A DNA stretch of 20,832 nucleotides from a virus. The stretch lies in the IMG/VR virus record IMGVR_UViG_3300021961_000772, positions 1 through 20,832 of that record; one strand, 5' to 3'. Below the pieces are notes generated by a model. That model was not told the origin of the DNA, made no database searches, and saw only the letters and a program-made list of their open reading frames with translations. This document shows, one piece after another, positions 13,424 through 20,611 of the stretch. The position numbers were made by a program, and so were the translations under genes. The stretch's first letter is position 1. Each line of letters starts with the position of its first letter.

Positions 13424-14287
13424 TTAGCTTATTGAACCAAACCTATTTGGATTTTGCGCTTTCATTTGTTGTAACTGCTGAACGGTCATTTGCTGGCCCC
13501 CAGGTCCAATAGCTAAACCATTTGGGTCCATATTTTGCAGCTGCCCGTATTGCTGTCCTCTTTGCTGTAGCATCCCACTTACTGAACCAGGTTGCTGCGC
13601 TGCCTGTTGCTGTTGTCTAAACATTTCCTGCATTTGCTGCAAATTTGGCATCGGTGTCCCTGGAGGATATCTCAACATCAAATCTTGAACCTGACGTTGT
13701 TGTCCTTGCGGGAACGGATACATCTGGTTTTGCATAGGATATGGCTTAGGCCCAAAACCAGTGGTCATTGCAGGACCACCAAAAACTTGACTGTTAAAAT
13801 CCTCATTTGGATAGAGGTTTTGTAAATCAGCCAACGAAGCATTAGGACCAAAGCCTGGTTCCATCGGCGACTTAGGAGGCATGTAATTATTCAAAACGTC
13901 ATTGATGCGCCCCGTAGCCTGATTAACAAGGTCTCTTTCTTGTGGAGACATTGGCTGTTGCGGTTGTTGCTGATTCGGTCTCGGTGCTGGACGGTCTCCT
14001 TGCATAGCACGATTAGCAGCGTTTAGTGCCCTCTCCTGTAGTGACTGTGTTCTTTGACCAGGCAATGCTTGTCCCTTAGAGCCTACAAGCTGACCAGCGC
14101 TGTTACGATAAACGCCAGGAGACAATCGCTTTGATGGCAATGGCTTTGCTCCATCCATTAATTTCTTTCCAATGCCTGGGTCCATTGGTTGAAACTTACC
14201 ACGGCGATTAAGTCTGTCTTTTTCAGACTGTGGTAAGGCAATGCTGACATTACCCGGCTCTTTTCCCATTGCTGTTTTTCGTGCCAT
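13424..14287 (-). CDS. disordered Gln-Pro-rich virion protein candidate, 287 aa
   Basis: No family recognised. It begins MARKTAMGKEPGN and then has a basic segment (LNRRGKFQPMDPGIGKK), a likely disordered middle (PRPNQQQPQQPMSPQ), many Met, Gln and Pro residues and MLQQRGQQYGQLQ repeats near the end. Low complexity of this kind is seen in podovirus internal or tail-assembly proteins. The N-terminal motif is shared with the 313-residue protein at 11886. It starts six bases after the upstream stop without a clear ribosome site, so it is probably coupled. Function is inferred from context only. Confidence 0.72.
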   Translation of the reverse strand: MARKTAMGKEPGNVSIALPQSEKDRLNRRGKFQPMDPGIGKKLMDGAKPLPSKRLSPGVYRNSAGQLVGSKGQALPGQRTQSLQERALNAANRAMQGDRPAPRPNQQQPQQPMSPQERDLVNQATGRINDVLNNYMPPKSPMEPGFGPNASLADLQNLYPNEDFNSQVFGGPAMTTGFGPKPYPMQNQMYPFPQGQQRQVQDLMLRYPPGTPMPNLQQMQEMFRQQQQAAQQPGSVSGMLQQRGQQYGQLQNMDPNGLAIGPGGQQMTVQQLQQMKAQNPNRFGSIS

Positions 14288-14293
14288 AAAACC

Positions 14294-15481
14294 CTACTTT
14301 TTCTTCGTGTTAAGTTCTAAACGTTCTCTAATCGACATGCTTTTTCCCTTACCTTCAGGCGTAGAAACTTGCGGTGTTTTAGCTATTGGCGCAACCTGAC
14401 GACCTTTTGGCATCTCAGGCAGAGCAACTCCAGCTTGTTTTGCAAAAGTTGACTTACCAAGCATGGCGTTAATGTTAGCAATTACATCCTCTTGGCTTTT
14501 GGCGTTTGAGGTGGCTGCGTTTACAAGCATACCAGTATACTGCTCAATATTAAGTTTCCCGTTAGCGTCCTTATAAATGTTTTGTATCATTGGATTAATT
14601 TGCTTTACTGCAAACTCAGCCAATGGATTAGAAAAATCTACGTCCCAAGCGTTTCGAGTCTTTTTCTTATCAATGTTTTCGCCAACGTTTTGATATTTGG
14701 TTTTGCCATCTAATCCAATGTTGAACTGGGAGCCGTCTGCAAGCGTGACATTGTAATCATCATCGGCAACGCCAGTTTCTTTTAAGAGTCCTCGGAAATC
14801 ATCACGGAGAAGCTGAGCGTCGGACTTACCAGTGGTCATCATTTTACCAATGGATCGTTTGCCCATAAGTCGTAATGCAAGATTAGGAAGTCCTCCCAAA
14901 CCTCCTGTACCAACCATAAATCCAGTATTGATATAATCCTCTCTGGTACCTCGGCCACGAAGTATGTCCTTCATACCACCCTCCCAAAGTTGATTAAGAC
15001 CAACTGCTCCAAGAGCTGCGATGCCGCCGATAGCACCCGCACTCATTCCACCAGCGCCAGCCGTTCCCGCCCCAGCTCCGGCTGCGCTCGCACCTGCGGT
15101 ACCTGCACCAGCGGCTCCTGCGCCAGCAGCACCTGCTCCAGCACCAGCAGCTCCGGCTGCACCAGCAGCGCCAGTTCCAACTATTTTAGCCCCAAGGAGA
15201 GTAGGAGCTGCGGGAGCAGCGCCACTACTAAATAATCCAGTTATTGCTGGAATACCTTTAGTTGCTAACAACGCACCACCTACAGCGCCGCCTGTCTGTG
15301 CAAGCGATTGCTTCATTTGCTCGTTTGCTAAATCTTTTTGTTGCTCCTCTGGACTCTTAGGCGCACCAAAACGCTCTTGTACCTGCTGTACAGCTTGCAA
15401 CGGAGACAAACCCTGCGTTTTAAGCCACAGGTAATAAGTCTGAGGGTCTTTCTGTGCTAACGGGGGTTCTTGTCCTGCCAT
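14294..15481 (-). CDS. Gly/Ala-rich internal/ejection protein candidate, 395 aa
   Basis: Begins MAGQEPPLAQKDPQTYYLWL with a helical head (LSPLQAVQQVQERFGAPKSP, a pattern common in phage internal proteins). A hydrophobic Ala/Gly tract of about 50 residues follows (about 101-152), with further hydrophobic residues after it. The C-terminal half is soluble and mixed, with NPLAEFAVKQINPMIQNIY and a basic end. The tract could cross or insert into a membrane, as expected for DNA-ejection proteins of P22-like phages. I chose the ATG at 15481, one base after the adaptor stop and preceded by TGGA; an in-frame TTG at 15499 adds six residues. Confidence 0.75.
   Translation of the reverse strand: MAGQEPPLAQKDPQTYYLWLKTQGLSPLQAVQQVQERFGAPKSPEEQQKDLANEQMKQSLAQTGGAVGGALLATKGIPAITGLFSSGAAPAAPTLLGAKIVGTGAAGAAGAAGAGAGAAGAGAAGAGTAGASAAGAGAGTAGAGGMSAGAIGGIAALGAVGLNQLWEGGMKDILRGRGTREDYINTGFMVGTGGLGGLPNLALRLMGKRSIGKMMTTGKSDAQLLRDDFRGLLKETGVADDDYNVTLADGSQFNIGLDGKTKYQNVGENIDKKKTRNAWDVDFSNPLAEFAVKQINPMIQNIYKDANGKLNIEQYTGMLVNAATSNAKSQEDVIANINAMLGKSTFAKQAGVALPEMPKGRQVAPIAKTPQVSTPEGKGKSMSIRERLELNTKKK
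15040..15178. repeat. low-complexity Ala/Gly coding tract
   Basis: Degenerate GCA/GCT/GGT/GGA-type triplets within the 395-residue protein encode nearly pure Ala and Gly (for example GAGAAGAGAAGAGTAGAS). The DNA is GC-rich compared with its surroundings. The opposite strand is also open here, as Pro/Ala shadow frames. Replication slippage could change its length. Confidence 0.7.
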
Positions 15482-15482
15482 A

Positions 15483-16346
15483 CTAAATCCATGTTCCAAA
15501 CACTGCTACACCGTCACGAGCAAACAAATTAGGCCGTGTAGTGCCACCAGCAAATATCACTTTGCCAACTTGGTCACGACTAAATTCTTCATGAAGCTGA
15601 ATATCAAAACGTGGCTTAACACCTTCCAGTCCGTGAATCTCAGCAAACCGCTCTAAGATTCCCTGCTCAAGCAGCTTCTCGTTGAATATGCTTACGTCAG
15701 TGTCAGCAAGGAAAGTATTATAAGCACCGTTGTAATAGGTCCAAGTAACGCCACCATCCGATACAGAACCAGTAGTATGTGTAGGAATTGTAGCACCTGT
15801 CGTCCCTCCTGCTGTCGTCTGGTAGTAGTTCCCGTTGTTAAAGCAGTAGGAGCCAGCAGCAAATGATGTCGCTGTTACCCACTGACGAGGACGCACACTT
15901 CTGTCAGCGATATACTCAAAAACAATAATATCCCCGTTGTAATTAGCGCCTGGGGTTGGACTAATGAGAAGCTGGTTATTGCTAATTCCCCGAATTTGGA
16001 ATCGCTGATAAATGGTAGGGTTAAGCTGGAAACCTCTTATATCGGCGTAATCCTGTTCGCTCATTGGACCTAAAAGTCTCCAACGAGTCGATGAATTCCA
16101 AAAGGTTTCGTACTGGTACCATGAAAAGGCCGCTGGTAACTCATACGTTGCCGTATTAGCTACCAGCGTGATTGACCCTGAAGCGTAACATTTAGGCCAA
16201 GGGTAAGCCTCAAAGATGTCACGGTTAATACGTTGCGCAATCGCTAAGAGCTGCTTTGTAGTCGTCTCATTAGACGTAAGGATGTTGGATTCAACCGTGT
16301 ATCCAGCCTCATTTGCAACGTTCGTAATAACCGTGGCTATCGTCAT
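15483..16346 (-). CDS. head-tail adaptor with inserted carbohydrate-binding-like module, 287 aa
   Basis: Predicted adaptor ring under the portal (P22 gp4 / T7 gp11-type role). The N-terminal helices (TVITNVANEAGYTVE, LAIAQRINRDIFEAYPWPKC) and a strand pattern (GSITLVANTATYELPAAF) fit the podovirus adaptor family, as does FNEKLLEQGILERFAEIHGL near the end. Between them, residues about 155-205 form a separate small module: W-V-T-A, then AAGSYC, NGNYYQTTAGGTTGATIPTH and DGGVTWTYY, which resembles the small W/Y-rich carbohydrate-binding-like modules in phage tail proteins. The ATG overlaps the upstream stop (ATGA). Confidence 0.8.
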   Translation of the reverse strand: MTIATVITNVANEAGYTVESNILTSNETTTKQLLAIAQRINRDIFEAYPWPKCYASGSITLVANTATYELPAAFSWYQYETFWNSSTRWRLLGPMSEQDYADIRGFQLNPTIYQRFQIRGISNNQLLISPTPGANYNGDIIVFEYIADRSVRPRQWVTATSFAAGSYCFNNGNYYQTTAGGTTGATIPTHTTGSVSDGGVTWTYYNGAYNTFLADTDVSIFNEKLLEQGILERFAEIHGLEGVKPRFDIQLHEEFSRDQVGKVIFAGGTTRPNLFARDGVAVFGTWI

Positions 16347-17023
16347 ACTTTCCTTGGTCTACCTCGTCGTGGAGTTTCCTCCTGAGCCTCAATAATGCCT
16401 TCTTCTAGGGCTTCATCTGGAACAGATTGGATCACCCCCTTTCTATCGGCACGAAGGTCAATTCCCTCGTTGGCTTCTACACGTTGCATGAAAAGCTCAA
16501 GTTTATGCTCAAGCTGCTCACGACGAGTTGTTTCCCGATCCAAGAGCTGTCGTAACTTCACGACCTCGTTCTGGTCGGAATTCGCTGCGTCTATCCAATC
16601 TTGTGCTAATTTGCAGAACTTAGACAAGGGCCCAAGTTTGCGTTTAATCTCATCGTTTGCCGCAGCCAACTGCTCGACCGTTTTAAAGCCAAGGTACTGA
16701 AGCTCACGCATGGCAGAACCAGACATCATTGGCCATTCAGCCAACGGAGTTCCTTCGACTACAGGCTCGCTACCAGCCTTAAAACGAGCGTACAGCTCAG
16801 GGTAGTCGTGAATATCCTGCGGCTCAATCCGTCGAACTGTCTCATCCATGCCAGGCCATTGAATTGAGATGGATGGAATCTCGTCAAAGATTGGACGACC
16901 CTCCTTCAATGACTTTTCACGGTTCTCGTTGTAAGCAAAAAAGAACTTGATATTAGCGCCAGAGTACCGCTTCTTAGGCTGCGAGTTCCCCGACATGATC
17001 GACTGCCAGTCTATCTGTGCCAT
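16343..17023 (-). CDS. conserved podovirus head-region protein with AT-hook-like tail, 226 aa
   Basis: A protein commonly seen next to head genes in tailed phages, with the segment GTPLAEWPMMSGSAMRELQY then GFKTVEQLAAANDEI (about 93-128), a helix-hairpin-like pattern. A coiled coil follows (VVKLRQLLDRETTRREQLEHKLELF, about 153-177). The last residues are PRRGRPRKV, a good AT-hook core (RGRP) that could hold DNA in the minor groove. Exact role unknown; likely structural or head maturation. CGGAG lies seven bases before the ATG, after the 17034-17062 hairpin. Confidence 0.78.
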   Translation of the reverse strand: MAQIDWQSIMSGNSQPKKRYSGANIKFFFAYNENREKSLKEGRPIFDEIPSISIQWPGMDETVRRIEPQDIHDYPELYARFKAGSEPVVEGTPLAEWPMMSGSAMRELQYLGFKTVEQLAAANDEIKRKLGPLSKFCKLAQDWIDAANSDQNEVVKLRQLLDRETTRREQLEHKLELFMQRVEANEGIDLRADRKGVIQSVPDEALEEGIIEAQEETPRRGRPRKV

Positions 17024-17033
17024 ATAATCTCCG

Positions 17034-17062
17034 TAGTATTACGCAAAAGTGCGTAAATACTA
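17034..17062 (-). other. hairpin upstream of the 226-residue head gene
   Basis: TAGTATT and ACGCA (17034-17045) pair with TGCGT and AAATACTA (17050-17062), twelve base pairs with one bulged A and a 4-base loop. No T-run follows in either direction, so it is not a normal terminator. It ends just before the CGGAG ribosome site of the next gene, so RNA processing, transcript stability or translation control is plausible. Confidence 0.6.
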
Positions 17063-17069
17063 TATAGCA

Positions 17070-17387
17070 CTAGCCTTCAACAACGACCACTGTGTTAATC
17101 GTAGCGCCACTGGTCTGATAGGCTGTGATGGCTCCTTGAGGAACAAAGCCATTTGTAAACATTAGTCGGTTACCGTTGTCGTTGTTTGTAAGGTTAAGGC
17201 AGATGTTTGTTGAGGTTGGAGCAATGCCGGTTAAGGTTTGTCCAGCCAGTCCAATGCCAACATGAGCAGCGGAAGCGTTTTGGATCAATAAAAACTTACG
17301 AAACGGGTTAGCGGCCAAAATGGTTGTGCTGGTTGCTGTTGGAATACTGGGGGTAGTAGTTACTGCGTTTCCAGAATATGCGGTCAT
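17070..17387 (-). CDS. small head/decoration-like protein, 105 aa
   Basis: A compact beta-rich protein with the sequence NPFRKFLLIQNASAAHVGIG, a pattern frequent in small phage structural proteins that form a jelly-roll or Ig-like knob, and a hydrophobic end (NTVVVVEG). No signal or membrane segment. AGGTGA lies close to the ATG, directly after the T-run of a terminator. It probably decorates the capsid surface or forms a head fibre tip. Function is inferred from position two genes after the capsid-stabiliser candidate. Confidence 0.72.
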   Translation of the reverse strand: MTAYSGNAVTTTPSIPTATSTTILAANPFRKFLLIQNASAAHVGIGLAGQTLTGIAPTSTNICLNLTNNDNGNRLMFTNGFVPQGAITAYQTSGATINTVVVVEG

Positions 17388-17396
17388 AAATCACCT

Positions 17397-17422
17397 AAAA
17401 ATAGGGGGGACTTTCACCCCCC
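17397..17422 (-). terminator. G6/C6 intrinsic terminator before the 105-residue gene
   Basis: Read leftward: GGGGGG (17422-17417), loop TGAAAGT, CCCCCC (17409-17404), then TATTTTT (17403-17397). The T-run joins the ribosome site of the next gene. It should lower transcription beyond the 101-residue gene. It is nearly a copy of the terminator at 17745-17769. Confidence 0.85.
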
Positions 17423-17427
17423 GTGAA

Positions 17428-17733
17428 TTACAGCGCCTTAGTGAATTTAAGGTAGAAGTAAGAAGTTCCGTTAGATACAACTACAAAGCAGTTAGTATCA
17501 GCATCGGCATCCTTAACTACGCCTACAAATCCACTTCCTACAGTAGCTGGAGCACCGAACGAAGTCGTAAGCTCTGCTGCTGTTGGAGTTGTGTCATTGA
17601 CGTTGTTGATTGCTTGCTTAGTACGAACACCAGCGGCGGTAGCATTAACAACGGAGGTATTAACTCCATCGGTAACTGCTGCTGCAAGTTCCGCTGGCAA
17701 ACCAAGTCCCATAAGGGTCGTTGTGCTGGCCAT
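17428..17733 (-). CDS. small virion protein, 101 aa
   Basis: Thr/Ala/Val-rich protein that begins MASTTTLMGLGLPAELAAAV, with a short helix then beta strands (SGFVGVVKDADADTNCFVVV, SYFYLKF). Similar short proteins follow coat genes in many phages as head-fibre or decoration parts, but no family is certain. AGGGAG lies five bases before the ATG. The gene is framed by two near-identical G6/C6 terminators, so its own message level may differ from that of its neighbours. Confidence 0.72.
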   Translation of the reverse strand: MASTTTLMGLGLPAELAAAVTDGVNTSVVNATAAGVRTKQAINNVNDTTPTAAELTTSFGAPATVGSGFVGVVKDADADTNCFVVVSNGTSYFYLKFTKAL

Positions 17734-17744
17734 ATATTCTCCCT

Positions 17745-17769
17745 AAAAAGGGGGGCTTTTACACCCCCC
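17745..17769 (-). terminator. G6/C6 intrinsic terminator after the 161-residue gene
   Basis: Read leftward: GGGGGG (17769-17764), loop TGTAAAAG, CCCCCC (17755-17750), then TTTTT (17749-17745) and AGGGAG, the ribosome site of the next gene. A strong stem with a T-run. It would cut readthrough from the heavily expressed coat genes. Confidence 0.88.
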
Positions 17770-17775
17770 TATCGG

Positions 17776-18261
17776 TTAGTTCACCTTGAGGTAGCCAGTT
17801 GATTTAAGCTCAACGGTTCCAGCTCCAGTAAGCGTAGTAAGTCCTACTACGTTCTGAATCTTGGTTGTTGAAGCATCATCAGCTACACCAGCAGTTGCCG
17901 TAGTATTAAGGTTAGCGTCTGCGGCATACGATGCAGCAGCCTTACCCTTAATTCCAGAACCAACTCCACCTCCACCGATTCCACCTACCCATACCCAAAG
18001 GTATTCATTGTCAGCGGCAGCCACTTGAGCTACTCCAACTTGAAGGTTGTTAGAACCAGCATTTGTGGTTGTAAGTTCAATAGCTTGTCCATCGTCAGAA
18101 ATTTTGACGAAAGCATACTGAGCAACAGCACCATCGGCCTGAACGAACATAAACTCACCTTCTGGCGCAGCACCAACGGTACCTACTTTTGCCGGAAGAG
18201 GAATAGTTACTCCATCCCAGGTTTTCTTTGCATTAACTCCGAATGATCCAACTTTTGACAT
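17776..18261 (-). CDS. capsid decoration/stabiliser-like protein, 161 aa
   Basis: Beta-rich protein directly after the coat gene: EGEFMFVQADGAVAQYAFVK then DNEYLWVWVGG (about 88-98), a glycine hinge (GIGGGGVGSGIKG) and a C-terminal Ala/Thr-rich domain ending LKSTGYLKVN. The pattern agrees with small capsid-decoration proteins (DUF2190-like parts or head stabilisers), but I cannot name the family. AGGAG lies nine bases before the ATG, so expression with the coat protein is likely. Confidence 0.72.
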   Translation of the reverse strand: MSKVGSFGVNAKKTWDGVTIPLPAKVGTVGAAPEGEFMFVQADGAVAQYAFVKISDDGQAIELTTTNAGSNNLQVGVAQVAAADNEYLWVWVGGIGGGGVGSGIKGKAAASYAADANLNTTATAGVADDASTTKIQNVVGLTTLTGAGTVELKSTGYLKVN

Positions 18262-18280
18262 ATTCTGTTTCTCCTATTCT

Positions 18281-19237
18281 TTAAGCGTAAATTACAGCCT
18301 GAAGTGCAGGAGCGGAGCAGCAGAGGTTTCCTTCAACGATAATAACCGTGAAGAAAGCATCCTGGTCAACCGGACGAGCCATTTCTGGAGCGAGCGGCTT
18401 AAAGTCTGCGCCACGAACCATGTCGAATGTCCAATACTTAGTATTGAGAAGTCGGCATGAGTTAGTCTCAAGCACTGAAGAACCAAATCCACCGTCGAAT
18501 ACGAAATCGCATCCGTCGTAGCTAAGAACACGGAATCCAGCTACAGCCTTCTTTGCAGGAAGCTGAATACGCTGAATTGCTGTGAGCGAGCTGTGGAGGT
18601 ACTTCCAAGCAGTACGATCCATGAGTCCAAGGTCAGGCTGCTCGTCACCTCGTGTTACCTGCGAGATAGCGTCAGTAATTTGCTCCTGAACGTTGGAAGC
18701 TGAAAGCGTAACGTTGATTGCAAGGTTACGAGCCCAAAGGTTGGCGCTACGGTCAATAGTTCCGTAGGTGCCGGACGATGGGGATGTCGAAACTGCTTTC
18801 TTGATACCGTCGAACTCAAGTCCACCGGAACCAGTTCCATCGCCACGAAGCGAGGTTGATACGGTGTTTTTAAGACGGCTGATTGCAGCCTTCATCTTCA
18901 TTTCAGCGAGGTCAATAAGTTGAGCCTCATCACGGTTAGCACGACGCTCACGGCCAGCAATAGCTACAGGCTCATAAACCTGCTTAATTGCAAAACGGAA
19001 AGCGGTTGCATCGTCGATTGCTGAAAGGTCGAACGAGTCAAAGCCGGAGTAGAATCCACCTACAGCCGCATCATTGTACATGATTGGCTTACGGAGTTCA
19101 TATCCACCGGAAAATTTACGAATAAGACCCTGCTCATCAAGAGAAGCCAAAAGCGGGTTGTGGTGAAGAACCTCATCCGCAATAGCGTCCGATTGATCAA
19201 ACAGGGTAGTTACGATTGCTTCTTCAAGATTAGCCAT
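18281..19237 (-). CDS. major capsid protein, HK97-like fold, 318 aa
   Basis: Forms the icosahedral head. The N-terminal arm (LEEAIVTTLFDQSDAIADEV) is followed by NPLLASLDEQGLIRKFSGGY and FSAIDD-type segments, then a helix (EAQLIDLAEMKMKAAISRLKN) and the loop FDGIKKAVSTSPSSGTYG. The middle reads LGLMDRTAWKYLHSSLTAIQ and the C-terminus FFTVIIVEGNLCCSAPALQA, as in podovirus-type HK97-fold coat proteins that lack an N-terminal delta domain. A separate scaffold gene lies upstream. Length is normal. The gap before it has a 6-bp hairpin (19246-19263). Confidence 0.88.
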   Translation of the reverse strand: MANLEEAIVTTLFDQSDAIADEVLHHNPLLASLDEQGLIRKFSGGYELRKPIMYNDAAVGGFYSGFDSFDLSAIDDATAFRFAIKQVYEPVAIAGRERRANRDEAQLIDLAEMKMKAAISRLKNTVSTSLRGDGTGSGGLEFDGIKKAVSTSPSSGTYGTIDRSANLWARNLAINVTLSASNVQEQITDAISQVTRGDEQPDLGLMDRTAWKYLHSSLTAIQRIQLPAKKAVAGFRVLSYDGCDFVFDGGFGSSVLETNSCRLLNTKYWTFDMVRGADFKPLAPEMARPVDQDAFFTVIIVEGNLCCSAPALQAVIYA

Positions 19238-19245
19238 TGTAGTTA

Positions 19246-19263
19246 TCCCTTTAGTTTAAGGGA
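19246..19263 (-). other. small hairpin between scaffold and coat genes
   Basis: TCCCTT (19263-19258 read leftward) pairs with AAGGGA (19251-19246) around a 6-base loop. The right arm carries an AAGGGA-type ribosome site for the coat gene, so pairing could affect coat translation or mark an RNase cut. There is no T-run, so it is not a terminator. Confidence 0.45.
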
Positions 19264-19275
19264 CAACCGTCTTGG

Positions 19276-20298
19276 CTATTCTCCAGAAAGGCGACGCCGC
19301 AGGTTGTCCCGAATATCTTTCGTTACGATCCTGGGAGTTCCGCTACCAGCAGAGCCAGATATAGATTTAGAAGCTGCTTTCGCCTTCTGTGTGGCTACTT
19401 GCTGCTGCTGTATTACCGGCGTTGTCTGTAGTTTTTGAGCTATAGACGCAAACGTCGGGTTACCGTTTACAACGTAATTATAGGCGGTTTCTAGGATCTC
19501 GTCTGTCGAGCTATACCGGCCTGTCGTTGCTAAAGCCTGTACCACGGGGGCCATCTCAGCTTCTAACTGCGCTGCTGTTTCTGGGTCACGGAACAAAGGC
19601 TTACGGCTTGTAAACGATTCTACCGCACGTTGATTCATGTACTCAACTGCCTTTTTTTCCTGTTCTTGCTGTATGGCCTTAAAACGCTCCTCAGCGATTT
19701 TTTCGGCGTCGGCTTTAGTCAGGTACTCGGTTGGCTGTTGATACTGCTGTGCTTGATTTACGAGGTCTGCTGGAGATAGTCCGTAAGCCTCAAGCCACTC
19801 CATAGCTGTTTGCACCGGATTAGCTTGCATTGCTTTGTCCCAGGCAATAGAGCGTCGAGTTACGTCAGCAACGCTAATTCCGTCCTTGGCATAATCTTCC
19901 TCGTATTGTTTGATTACGTCGTAAATGCGGGAATTTTGATCACGAAGCTGATTAACCTCCTGCATCTTTTTGTCATACTGCGTACGGGTTTCGTATGCTC
20001 TACGATTAAGATAGGTCTGTAATATATGAGAGTTAGCAGGGGTTGGATTAAGAAATGCCTCCTTTTCAGCGGCGTTCATGTCAGCCGGAGGAGCCAATGG
20101 AATCCGTTCAGCCACTTGTGGCGTTGCCTCTTGAACTACGGGGCTTTCTGTGGGGCTTTCGTTTGTGGATTCCTCTACAGTTTCTTCTTCTTTTTGGTTC
20201 TTAAATTGTTTAGCTAAACTTTGACGTATTGAAAGTTCTGCTGGTTCCTTGTCTACAACAACTTCAGTTGATTGTACGTCGGGTGTGTTATCTTCCAT
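19276..20298 (-). CDS. capsid scaffold protein, 340 aa
   Basis: Temporary core for head assembly. Acidic, disordered start (EDNTPDVQSTEVVVDKEPAE, more Glu/Ser/Pro), a long charged coiled-coil centre (YDKKMQEVNQLRDQNSRIYD, and EKIAEERFKAIQQEQEKKAV) and a basic end: AASKSISGSAGSGTPR, then DIRDNLRRRLSGE, the type of C-terminal coat-binding segment used by P22 scaffold. I chose the ATG at 20298, with AGG seven bases before; an in-frame TTG at 20313 adds five residues. The first 11 bases overlap the upstream gene. Confidence 0.83.
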   Translation of the reverse strand: MEDNTPDVQSTEVVVDKEPAELSIRQSLAKQFKNQKEEETVEESTNESPTESPVVQEATPQVAERIPLAPPADMNAAEKEAFLNPTPANSHILQTYLNRRAYETRTQYDKKMQEVNQLRDQNSRIYDVIKQYEEDYAKDGISVADVTRRSIAWDKAMQANPVQTAMEWLEAYGLSPADLVNQAQQYQQPTEYLTKADAEKIAEERFKAIQQEQEKKAVEYMNQRAVESFTSRKPLFRDPETAAQLEAEMAPVVQALATTGRYSSTDEILETAYNYVVNGNPTFASIAQKLQTTPVIQQQQVATQKAKAASKSISGSAGSGTPRIVTKDIRDNLRRRLSGE

Positions 20299-20611
20299 TT
20301 CTATACCTATCAATCATAGTCTCTTTAAGTTTGCTTACGAGTTCTCGCTCCCGTGAGCCGTTTTCACGGTCGCTCTGGTAGCCTCTGTCGTAAGCGTCTC
20401 CAACCTCTACAGCGCCAGCAGCTCTGTATGCTGCTCGCAGTTTGCTTTTACTTGTATATATTTCTTTTGGGTTTAGTGGGTTTCTAGTAGGCTCCATATC
20501 ATCTTGAATGAATAAGTCACGAGCGTTTGATTCTACTCGTTTTTGTACCTTTTCTATAGGTACTACTCTTTGCTGTACATGACAGTATTGAAATAGCCTA
20601 TATTTACTCAT
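20288..20611 (-). CDS. small conserved phage protein before the scaffold, 107 aa
   Basis: Seen in many tailed phages between portal and scaffold genes: a start of the type MSKYRLFQYC, then FIQDDMEPTRNPLNPKEIYT and SKSKLRAAYRAAGAVEVGDAY, with a charged helical C-terminus. Function is not established to my knowledge; some relatives have a zinc-ribbon-like head, but here only one Cys is present (residue 10), so a metal site is absent or lost. Start ATG 20611, directly after the TAA of the upstream gene. Confidence 0.78.
   Translation of the reverse strand: MSKYRLFQYCHVQQRVVPIEKVQKRVESNARDLFIQDDMEPTRNPLNPKEIYTSKSKLRAAYRAAGAVEVGDAYDRGYQSDRENGSRERELVSKLKETMIDRYRNGR

Noticed and set aside
15021-15434. 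Pro/Ala-rich plus-strand frame of 137 codons
   Set aside because: Antisense shadow of the Ala/Gly tract; open only because of the repetitive GC-rich codons.
17320-17802. Plus-strand frame of 160 codons across the small head genes
   Set aside because: Crosses both minus-strand terminators and is antisense to three genes with good ribosome sites.
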